17,055 nt of DNA from NCBI GenBank assembly GCA_020847555.1, contig JADLBT010000066.1, positions 1-17,055 on the forward strand, read 5' to 3'. Source of the DNA: Gemmataceae bacterium (GTDB taxonomy: Bacteria > Planctomycetota > Planctomycetia > Gemmatales > Gemmataceae). Position 1 is the first letter of the stretch, and each line of letters begins with the position of its first letter. This document shows positions 7,527 to 13,524 of the stretch, in pieces. The notes beneath the pieces were generated by a model. It did not search any database. It was not told the DNA's origin and saw nothing but the letters and a program-made list of their open reading frames with translations. The position numbers and the translations under genes are program-made.

Positions 7527-7547
7527 GCCCGTGGGCTTTCCAGAAAG
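7527..7547. repeat. GCCCGTGGGCTTTC element between convergent genes
   Basis: GCCCGTGGGCTTTC (7527-7540) reappears at 7844-7857 as an identical 14-mer, and a near copy is at 12188-12200. Here it overlaps a small hairpin CTTTC-CA-GAAAG (7536-7547). It lies in the 54-bp gap between the end of the TPR gene and the end of the minus-strand small gene, where a bidirectional terminator would be useful. Confidence 0.5.
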
Positions 7548-7550
7548 AAT

Positions 7551-7814
7551 CTAGCCGCAACGCGGCTGTGGGCGCTTCCAGTTCGGGTCGTAGTCGAGCG
7601 AGAAGATGCGCTGGATCTGCTCGGCGCGGTCGCCGCTCTCGTCGTGCAGCACCTCCAGCGCCTGGCGGATCTTTTCCAGGCGCGGATCGCTGTTCGAGGC
7701 GGTGCTGTCGCGGCCGCGGTCGATCCGGTCGAGGATGGCGGCGAGGTCGAGCAGCTTGCTGCGCGCCTCCAGGAAGTAGCTGTCCAGAGCCTTGGCAGCG
7801 GGAAGTGGGTTCAT
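7551..7814 (-). CDS. Small conserved-looking helical protein of unknown function
   Basis: The 87-residue protein begins MNPLPAAKALDSYFLEARSK and continues with LLDLAAILDRIDRG, a linker, LEKIRQALEVLHDESGDRAEQIQRIF and a short LDYDPNW tail. It appears to be two or three amphipathic helices, with no signal peptide, membrane segment or cysteine pair in the helical part. I do not recognise a named family, though I have the impression that similar small proteins are common in Planctomycetes (not verified). The ATG at 7814 is chosen because TGAGG lies 6 bases upstream. An alternative ATG at 7835 would put the start inside a repeat hairpin. It is the second gene after larE on the minus strand, separated only by that hairpin, so the two may be co-transcribed. 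Confidence 0.7.
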   Translation of the reverse strand: MNPLPAAKALDSYFLEARSKLLDLAAILDRIDRGRDSTASNSDPRLEKIRQALEVLHDESGDRAEQIQRIFSLDYDPNWKRPQPRCG

Positions 7815-7830
7815 GGGGAGCCTCATACAC

Positions 7831-7857
7831 CCCACGGGGTTCAGCCCGTGGGCTTTC
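7831..7857. repeat. CCCACGGG/CCCGTGGG hairpin between larE and the small gene
   Basis: CCCACGGG (7831-7838) and CCCGTGGG (7845-7852) form a perfect 8-bp stem with a 6-base loop, followed by CTTTC. The same stem and loop size recur at 12175-12196. It lies 8 bp beyond the larE stop and 16 bp ahead of the small gene start, reading on the minus strand. It is likely a member of a dispersed repeat family and may also reduce read-through. Confidence 0.65.
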
Positions 7858-7859
7858 GG

Positions 7860-8738
7860 TCAACTGCCGTGAGGGGCGGTCGCGAAGAGTTTCTTGCTTT
7901 CCAGGCTGACCAGGCTGTTCAGGCTGCCGGTGCGGAAGCCCTCCAGATCGAGCGTCACGAAGCGGAAGCCGAGCCCCTTCAGATGCCGTACCAGGCCGTC
8001 GCGCACGACCGGGTCCGCCAGTCGCGTGAGCGCGCTCGTCGGCACCTCGATCCGGGCCAGTTCGCCCTCGTGCAGGCGCACGCGCAGCTCGCGCAGGCCG
8101 AGTTCCTTCAGGTACGCCTCGGCCGCCTCGACCCGCCCGGTCCGCTCGCGCGTCACCTCGACGCCCGGGGCCAGACGGCTCGACAGGCACGGCGCGGCCG
8201 GCTTGTCCCACGTCGGCAGATCCCACGCCCGCGCCAGCGCACGCACGTCCGCCTTGGTCAGCTCGGCCTCCTGCAGCGGGTGGCGCACGGCGTGTTCGGC
8301 GGCCGCCTTCAGGCCCGGCCGATAGTCGCCCAGGTCGTCGAGGTTGGCGCCGCTGACGACAACGTCCGCACCCACCTCGGCCAGCAGCGTCTCAATGGTG
8401 ACGTACAGCTCCGTCTTGCAGTGGTAGCAGCGTGTGCCGTCGTTGCGGACGTAGTCGGGGTCGTTGAACTCGGCGGTCGGCACCAGGCGGTGGCGGATGC
8501 CGATACGGCGGGCCAGGTCGACCGCTTCCGCGACCTCGGACCGGGGCACGCTCGGACTGTCGGCGGTGACCGCGACCGCCCGGTCGCCGAGGGCGAGGTA
8601 CGCGGCCTGCGCGACCACCGTGCTGTCGATCCCGCCGCTGAACGCGACCGCCACGCGCCCCAGGTCGCGCAGGATCTCCAGCAGGCACTCGCGTCGCGCC
8701 AGCAGGTCGGGCGGCAGGGACAGGTCGGCGTCCGGCAT
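7860..8738 (-). CDS. larE: LarE-type ATP-dependent sulfur transferase
   Basis: LarE supplies sulfur to the nicotinic-acid-derived pincer ligand of the nickel cofactor first found in lactate racemase. The 292-residue product has the PP-loop SGGIDST (34-40) for ATP, then AVTADSPSVPRSE, RCYHCKTELY, VVSGANLDDLGDYRPG and KPAAPCLSSRLAPG. Cysteines C104, C107 and C184 match the three-cysteine LarE type, which in Thermotoga is reported to bind an iron-sulfur cluster. The single-cysteine Lactiplantibacillus type instead gives up its own sulfur. The ATG at 8738 has GGAG 9 bases upstream, and a good promoter lies just ahead (8768-8796). LarB, LarC and LarA are not in the window, so the client enzyme is unknown. 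Confidence 0.92.
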   Translation of the reverse strand: MPDADLSLPPDLLARRECLLEILRDLGRVAVAFSGGIDSTVVAQAAYLALGDRAVAVTADSPSVPRSEVAEAVDLARRIGIRHRLVPTAEFNDPDYVRNDGTRCYHCKTELYVTIETLLAEVGADVVVSGANLDDLGDYRPGLKAAAEHAVRHPLQEAELTKADVRALARAWDLPTWDKPAAPCLSSRLAPGVEVTRERTGRVEAAEAYLKELGLRELRVRLHEGELARIEVPTSALTRLADPVVRDGLVRHLKGLGFRFVTLDLEGFRTGSLNSLVSLESKKLFATAPHGS

Positions 8739-8767
8739 GCGGTTGGTCTCCGTGGGGGGACACCATC

Positions 8768-8796
8768 ATCATAAGCCACCGCAGCGCCCCGCTCAA
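8768..8796 (-). promoter_or_regulatory. Sigma-70-like promoter for larE
   Basis: On the minus strand TTGAGC (8796-8791) is followed after exactly 17 bases by TATGAT (8773-8768). These match the TTGACA and TATAAT consensus at 4/6 and 5/6 positions. Transcription would begin near 8760, giving a leader of about 22 bases with a GGAG ribosome site before the larE ATG. It is the best promoter match seen in the window, in the gap between divergent genes. Confidence 0.6.
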
Positions 8797-8915
8797 GAAC
8801 CCACCCGCCCCCAGGGACCGATGCGGCTGCACCCGCGCCGGCCCGGCCGGATCTTCGTAGAGCAACCTCGACGGCGACCCGCGGCCCGCCCGAGGATACG
8901 AAGGGAAGGTGACCG

Positions 8916-10973
8916 ATGCGCTTCGGCTGGATCCTCCTGACTGTACTGCTCCTGGCCCCCTTGACTGCGCAGGAGGCGCCCAGGGCGGTCGAGTTTCACG
9001 TCGCTCCGAACGGCGACGACAGGAACCCCGGGACGCAGGCGAAGCCGTTCGCCACGCCTGCCCGGGCGCGGGACGCGGTCCGTGCGTTGAAAAAGGCGCA
9101 GGGCGGCACGCTGAAGACGCCCGTCACGGTCCTCCTTCAGGGGGGGACGTACTCTCTCGCCGAACCGCTGCTGTTCGCGCCGGAAGACTCCGGCAGTGCG
9201 GCTTCTCCGGTCACCTGGGCGGCGGCGCCGGGGGCAAAGCCGGTGCTGAGCGGCGGGCGGCGCATCGGCGGCTGGAAGCAGGTCATGGTCCAGGGCAAGG
9301 CGCTCTGGGGGGCCGACATCCCCGAGGTGAAGGCGGGCAAGTGGGCGTTCCATCAGCTGTGGGTCAACGGCGAGCGGCGCACCCGGGCGCGGCACCCGAA
9401 CCAGGGATTCCTGCGCATCGCCGGGCTGCCCGACGTGAAGAAGGAGACGCCGTACAACCAGGGGCAGAAGCGCTTCCGTTTTGCGGCCGGCGACCTGAAA
9501 CGCTGGGACAATCTGACCGACGTCGATGTCATCGTGCTCCACCTGTGGGTCGGCGTGCGTCTGGCGGTCGAGTCCCTCGACGAGGGCGAGCGTCTCGTCA
9601 ACTTCGTGCAGAAGAGTCGGCGGCGTCTGACCGACGGGAATGTACCGGCGCGCTACTATGTCGAGAACGCGCTGGAACTGCTCGACGAACCGGGCGAGTG
9701 GTATCTGAACCGTAAGACCGGGACGCTTTACTACTGGCCGCTGAAGGGCGAAAAGGTGGGCGAGGCGGAGGTCATCGCTCCCGCGCAGCCGCACCTACTG
9801 CGGCTGGAGGGCCAGCCCGAGCAGGGGCGGTTCGTCGAACACCTGCACCTGCGCGGGCTGACCTTCGCGCATGCCGAGACGTGGCCGCCGCGCCACGATG
9901 CGGTCGATGTCCAGGCGGCGGTGTCCATTCCGGCCACGGTCCAGGGCGACGGCGTGCGGCAATGTGCGATCGAGGATTGCACAGTGGCCCATGCCGGCGG
10001 GTACGGCATCCACCTCGCCCGCGGCTGCCAGGACAACCGCATCGCCGGCTGTCACCTTCACGACCTGGGCGCCGGCGGTATCCGCATCGGCGAGCCGGGC
10101 ATGCGCCAGCTGGCCGCCGAGCAGACCCACGGCAATGCGGTGACCGACAATCACGTCCACGCTGTCAGCCGTGTCTTCCCGCAGGCGGTCGGCGTCTGGG
10201 TCGGCCAGAGTTACGGCAATCGGCTGGCCCACAACCACATTCACGACCTGACCTACAGCGGCATCTCGGTCGGCTGGACGTGGGGCTACGGCAAGACGCT
10301 CGCGCGCGACAACGTCATCGAACACAACCACGTCCACCACATCGGCCAGGGACTGCTCAGCGACATGGCTGGCATCTACACGCTCGGCGTGCAGCCCGGG
10401 ACCGTCATCCGCATGAATATCTTCCACGACATCGAGGCGTTCCACTACGGCGGCTGGGGCATCTACTTCGACGAGGGCACTACCCACGTCGTCGCCGAGA
10501 AGAACCTCGTTTACCGCACGACGCACGGCGGCTTCCATCAGCACTACGGCAAGGAGAACATCGTCCGCAACAACGTCTTCGCCTTCGGCCGCGACGCCCA
10601 GGTGCAGCGGACGCGGCTCGAGGATCACAGGAGCTTCACGTTCGAGCGCAACATCGTTTACTGGGACAGGGGCAACCTGCTGGCGGGGCGGTGGGACAAG
10701 CTGAACGTGGTTTTCGAGAGCAACTGTTACTGGCGCGCAGATGGGAAGGAGCCGCGCTTCGGCAAGCTGACGTGGGAGCAGTGGCGGGCGCAGGGGCAGG
10801 ACCGCAACTCGATCGTCGCCGACCCACTGTTCGCCAACCCGGCGAAGAACGATTACCGGCTGCGGCCCGGTTCGCCCGCGCTGAAGGTGGGGTATGTGCC
10901 GCCGGACTGGTCGCGCGTCGGACCGCGCAAGGACCGCCCTCTTTCCTCGCCTGCAACAAAGGGGGTAGAATGA
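8916..10973 (+). CDS. Exported right-handed parallel beta-helix protein, possible GH141-like glycoside hydrolase
   Basis: The 685-residue product has a signal peptide (hydrophobic residues 4-16, cleavage near LTA-QEA). The N-terminal motif FHVAPNGDDRNPGTQAKPF with PARARDAVRAL is typical of secreted parallel beta-helix proteins (pectate-lyase fold). A beta-sandwich-like insertion follows, then helix coils from about 310 to 640 rich in N/H/D turns (NRIAGCHLHDLGAGGIRIG, NRLAHNHIHDLTYSGISVG). The segments DMAGIYTLG with D483 and GGWGIYFDEGT with D519 resemble the conserved acidic region of GH141 enzymes, which act on fucosylated or xylan-type glycans. That family assignment is my inference. The ATG at 8916 has AAGGGAAGG upstream. 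It is transcribed away from larE. The likely role is cleavage of an algal or plant polysaccharide outside the cytoplasm. Confidence 0.85.
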   Translation: MRFGWILLTVLLLAPLTAQEAPRAVEFHVAPNGDDRNPGTQAKPFATPARARDAVRALKKAQGGTLKTPVTVLLQGGTYSLAEPLLFAPEDSGSAASPVTWAAAPGAKPVLSGGRRIGGWKQVMVQGKALWGADIPEVKAGKWAFHQLWVNGERRTRARHPNQGFLRIAGLPDVKKETPYNQGQKRFRFAAGDLKRWDNLTDVDVIVLHLWVGVRLAVESLDEGERLVNFVQKSRRRLTDGNVPARYYVENALELLDEPGEWYLNRKTGTLYYWPLKGEKVGEAEVIAPAQPHLLRLEGQPEQGRFVEHLHLRGLTFAHAETWPPRHDAVDVQAAVSIPATVQGDGVRQCAIEDCTVAHAGGYGIHLARGCQDNRIAGCHLHDLGAGGIRIGEPGMRQLAAEQTHGNAVTDNHVHAVSRVFPQAVGVWVGQSYGNRLAHNHIHDLTYSGISVGWTWGYGKTLARDNVIEHNHVHHIGQGLLSDMAGIYTLGVQPGTVIRMNIFHDIEAFHYGGWGIYFDEGTTHVVAEKNLVYRTTHGGFHQHYGKENIVRNNVFAFGRDAQVQRTRLEDHRSFTFERNIVYWDRGNLLAGRWDKLNVVFESNCYWRADGKEPRFGKLTWEQWRAQGQDRNSIVADPLFANPAKNDYRLRPGSPALKVGYVPPDWSRVGPRKDRPLSSPATKGVE
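10966..10971 (+). promoter_or_regulatory. Possible -10 box for rlmN
   Basis: TAGAAT differs at one base from TATAAT and overlaps the stop of the beta-helix gene, 45 bases before the rlmN GTG. The -35 region is poor (TTTCCT at 10942-10947, 18-base spacer). It suggests rlmN has its own promoter, but the evidence is weak. Confidence 0.3.
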
Positions 10974-11016
10974 AACTTGCGCCGCAACGAGACTCGCACC
11001 CAGAGGGATAGTCCCC

Positions 11017-12126
11017 GTGATTTGGCCCGTCGTCCGTTCGACCCTCGAAACCGCCGCGCGCCGGCCAGTCCTGGATCTGTCCGCCGCGGAATGGCACGCC
11101 CGACTCGAGGAGCGTGACGAGCCGGCGATGCGCGCTCGCCAGGTGCGCCGCTGGATCCTGCAGGCGGGAGCCGAGTCGTGCGACCAGATGACGGACCTGC
11201 CGCGCGCCCTGCGTGCGGAACTCGCGACCCACTTCGCGCCGCTGGCGACCGCGATTGTCCGCCACCTGACCGCCGCCGACGACACCCACAAGCTGCTGGT
11301 GCGCCTCCCCGATGGGCACCTCATCGAGTGCGTGCTGATCCAGGAAGAGGGCCGGCGCACCGCCTGCGTCAGCACCCAGGTCGGCTGCGCGATGGGCTGC
11401 GCCTTCTGCGCCAGCGGGCTGAACGGGGTGGAGCGCAACCTCACCGCGACCGAGATCCTCGAACAGGTGATCCGGCTGCGCAACCTGCCCGGACCGGGTG
11501 GGGCGGCCGGGCAGCCCGGGCGGCCGTTACGGCTGACGCACGTCGTCGTCATGGGTATGGGCGAGCCGCTGGCGAACCTCGACAACCTGCTCGCGGCCCT
11601 CGACGTCGCCACCGCGAAGGACGGACTCGGCCTCGGCGCACGCCACATCACCATCTCGACGGTCGGGCTGCCGGCGAAGATGCAGCGCCTGGCGGACCTG
11701 GGCAAGCAGTACCACCTGGCGGTGTCGCTGCACGCGCCCAACGACGCGCTGCGCTCGCAGATCGTGGCGACGAACCCGAAGACCGGGCTGGGGCCGATCC
11801 TCGAGGCGGCCGACTACTTCCACCAGCAGACCAGGCGACAGGTAACGTTCGAGTACGTCCTGCTGCGCGGCATCAACGACCGGGCCGAGCACGCCGGGGA
11901 GCTGGCGAACCTGCTGCGCGGCCGCCACGCACATGTGAACCTGATCCCGTTCAACGACGTCGCGGGGCTGCCGTACCGGCGGCCGACGCAGGAGGCGCTG
12001 GCGGCGTTCGTGGCGGCCCTGCGCGGGCGCGGCGTCAGCGTCAAGGTGCGTAAGCGCAAGGGATCGGAGATCGACGCGGCCTGCGGCCAGCTGCGCCGCC
12101 AGGCGCTGGAGGAAGTCAAGGAGTAA
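11017..12126 (+). CDS. rlmN: Dual-specificity 23S rRNA/tRNA adenine-C2 methyltransferase
   Basis: RlmN is a cytoplasmic radical-SAM enzyme that makes 2-methyladenosine in 23S rRNA (A2503 in E. coli) and in some tRNAs. The 369-residue product has the cluster-binding motif CxxxCxxC as C124, C128 and C131 (VGCAMGCAFC), the SAM-binding GMGEPLAN, and the STVGLP and VSLHAPND segments. The two cysteines needed for catalysis are at C117 (RRTACVSTQ) and C356 (DAACGQLR). All active-site residues are therefore present and length is normal. The start is the GTG at 11017, preceded by GAGGGA at 11003-11008. It lies 43 bp after the beta-helix gene and may be independently transcribed. A repeat element follows within a few bases of the stop. 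Confidence 0.97.
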   Translation: MIWPVVRSTLETAARRPVLDLSAAEWHARLEERDEPAMRARQVRRWILQAGAESCDQMTDLPRALRAELATHFAPLATAIVRHLTAADDTHKLLVRLPDGHLIECVLIQEEGRRTACVSTQVGCAMGCAFCASGLNGVERNLTATEILEQVIRLRNLPGPGGAAGQPGRPLRLTHVVVMGMGEPLANLDNLLAALDVATAKDGLGLGARHITISTVGLPAKMQRLADLGKQYHLAVSLHAPNDALRSQIVATNPKTGLGPILEAADYFHQQTRRQVTFEYVLLRGINDRAEHAGELANLLRGRHAHVNLIPFNDVAGLPYRRPTQEALAAFVAALRGRGVSVKVRKRKGSEIDAACGQLRRQALEEVKE

Positions 12127-12130
12127 TGTC

Positions 12131-12200
12131 AAGCCCACGGGTAGCGCCCTGTGAGGGAAGTCTCCAGTGCTTCGCCCACGGGACGTGACCCGTGGGCTTT
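12131..12200. repeat. Dispersed hairpin repeat between rlmN and the sigma factor
   Basis: CCCACGGG (12175-12182) and CCCGTGGG (12189-12196) form a perfect 8-bp stem with a 6-base loop, as at 7831-7852. A third arm AAGCCCACGGG (12131-12141) is an exact 11-base complement of CCCGTGGGCTT (12189-12199), so two alternative hairpins are possible. The element starts 5 bp after the rlmN stop and may act as its terminator. It makes upstream in-frame starts for the sigma gene unlikely. Confidence 0.65.
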
Positions 12201-12226
12201 GGGGCAGCTGGGGGCAACGGCCGACC

Positions 12227-12255
12227 GGAACCCCTCCCGGCGGCGGCGGTTTAAT
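12227..12255 (+). promoter_or_regulatory. Possible promoter of the sigma-factor operon
   Basis: GGAACC (12227-12232) resembles the GGAAC -35 element used by many ECF sigma factors. TTTAAT (12250-12255) begins 17 bases later, in the only AT-rich patch of the leader, and matches TATAAT at 5/6. A GGAAC element ahead of an ECF gene would fit autoregulation. The -10 part is not a typical ECF one, so this is tentative. Confidence 0.3.
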
Positions 12256-12300
12256 TTCGTGGAGGGGCCAACTCCTCGACCAGCCGAGGGTGCCGGGGCG

Positions 12301-12957
12301 GTGAGCGGCGAGACCAGCGGACAACTGGCCCTCCGGGATCCGGACATCCGCGTGATGCTGCGCGTCCGCGACGACGACCCGGCCGCGTTCGCGGAGCTGG
12401 TCGAGCTGTACCAGCACCGGCTCGTCACCGTCATGCAGCACCTCGTCGGCAACAAGGACGAGGCAGAGGATCTGGCCCAGGAGGTCTTCCTGCGCGTCTA
12501 CCGGGTGCGCAAGAAGTACCGGCCGCGCGCCAAGTTCTCCACCTGGCTGTTTACCATCGCCAACAACCTGGCCCTGAACGCCCTGCGGGCACGCCAGCGC
12601 AAGCCGGTCGTCTCGCTCGACGTCCGCGATTCCGGCCCGCTCGGCCCGCGCCCGGCCGAGCAGCTGGTCCGCGACCGGGAAGGCCAGCCCGGCGCCCGGC
12701 TGCAACAACAGGAGCTGGCCGCCGTCGTCCGGCTGGCCCTCGAAGGGCTCAACGAGCGGCAGCGCATGGCGGTCGTGCTGAACAAGTTCGAGGACATGAA
12801 CTACGCCGAGATCGCCGAGGTGATGGAGCTGAGCACCAAGGCGGTCAAGTCGCTGCTCAGCCGAGCCAGGGAGAACCTGCGCGACGCCCTCAGACAATAC
12901 GTCTTCATGGACGGCGAGCCCCTGCCCGCGGGGCCGGAACCCGAGAGCGAGGAGTAG
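12301..12957 (+). CDS. RNA polymerase ECF-family sigma factor
   Basis: This is an alternative sigma factor of about 218 residues that directs RNA polymerase to a stress or envelope regulon. Sigma region 2 covers about 27-98 (AFAELVELYQHRL, DEAEDLAQEVFLRVY, FSTWLFTIANNLALNALR). Region 4 covers about 145-195 (LNERQRMAVVLNKFEDMNYAEIAEVMELSTKAVKSLLSRAREN). A linker of about 45 residues joins them. The GTG at 12301 is preferred: it follows a GAGGG site and leaves the conserved lead-in DPDIRVMLRVRDDD. The frame is open back to 12151, but that part lies in a dispersed repeat. An ATG at 12355 would cut the lead-in. The next gene, 42 bp downstream, has the form of an anti-sigma factor. Confidence 0.93.
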   Translation: MSGETSGQLALRDPDIRVMLRVRDDDPAAFAELVELYQHRLVTVMQHLVGNKDEAEDLAQEVFLRVYRVRKKYRPRAKFSTWLFTIANNLALNALRARQRKPVVSLDVRDSGPLGPRPAEQLVRDREGQPGARLQQQELAAVVRLALEGLNERQRMAVVLNKFEDMNYAEIAEVMELSTKAVKSLLSRARENLRDALRQYVFMDGEPLPAGPEPESEE

Positions 12958-12999
12958 GCACGCGGCAGGGGGCTGCCCGCCCCGCGAGAGGCACATGCC

Positions 13000-13512
13000 A
13001 TGGCGCACCTGAGCGACGAGGACCGCACGAACCTGTCCGCCTTCCTCGACGGCGAGCTGGACGAGGAGATCGCGCACGCCCTGGAGGCGCGGCTCCTCAA
13101 GGATCCGCAGGCTCGGGCCGAGGCCGACGCCCTGCGCCGTACCTGGGAGTTGCTCGACTATCTGCCCCGGACGGAGGCCTCGACGAGCTTCACCCACCGC
13201 ACGCTCGAGCGCCTCGCCGTTCAGAGTACGTCGCGGCCGACCCTGACGGCCTATGGACGGCTGCCGTGGTGGGTGCGCGCGGCCGGGTGGGCGGCCGTCG
13301 TCGTCCTCGCCGCCGGCGGGGGGCTGACGGCCGCTCACCTGCTCTTCCCGCGCCCAGCGCACCAGGTCGAGGGGCCGGAGTTCGAGGCCCGCGTCGCGCG
13401 CGACCTGCGGGTCATCGAGAACCTGCGGCTCTACGAACACGTCGATGACCTCGAATTCCTCCGCGCCCTGGAACACCCGGATCTGTTCGGCGACGACGAC
13501 GCGGGGTGGTGA
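13000..13512 (+). CDS. Single-pass membrane anti-sigma-like protein without zinc motif
   Basis: The 170-residue product starts with LSDEDRTNLSAFLDGELDEE, the usual opening of anti-sigma domains that hold an ECF sigma factor. A helical region to about residue 55 follows, then one membrane helix (about 92-115, GWAAVVVLAAGGGLTAAHLL) and an outside domain of about 55 residues rich in acidic and Leu residues. There is no cysteine at all, so the HxxxCxxC zinc site of many anti-sigma factors is absent. The ATG at 13000 has GAGAGG at 12986-12991. The gene directly follows the sigma gene and precedes an exported protein by 12 bp, indicating one operon. The anti-sigma role is inferred from position and shape. 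Confidence 0.75.
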   Translation: MAHLSDEDRTNLSAFLDGELDEEIAHALEARLLKDPQARAEADALRRTWELLDYLPRTEASTSFTHRTLERLAVQSTSRPTLTAYGRLPWWVRAAGWAAVVVLAAGGGLTAAHLLFPRPAHQVEGPEFEARVARDLRVIENLRLYEHVDDLEFLRALEHPDLFGDDDAGW

Positions 13513-13524
13513 AGGGAGCCCGCC

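Noticed and set aside
9795..11741. Minus-strand open frame of 648 codons opposite the beta-helix gene and rlmN
   Set aside because: It spans two real genes and an intergenic gap, has no domain or ribosome site, and its Val/Asp-rich composition is a codon shadow.
12151..12300. N-terminal extension of the ECF sigma factor by 50 codons
   Set aside because: The added part is encoded by the dispersed hairpin repeat and leader; ECF factors do not carry such an extension, and a GTG with GAGGG upstream exists at 12301.
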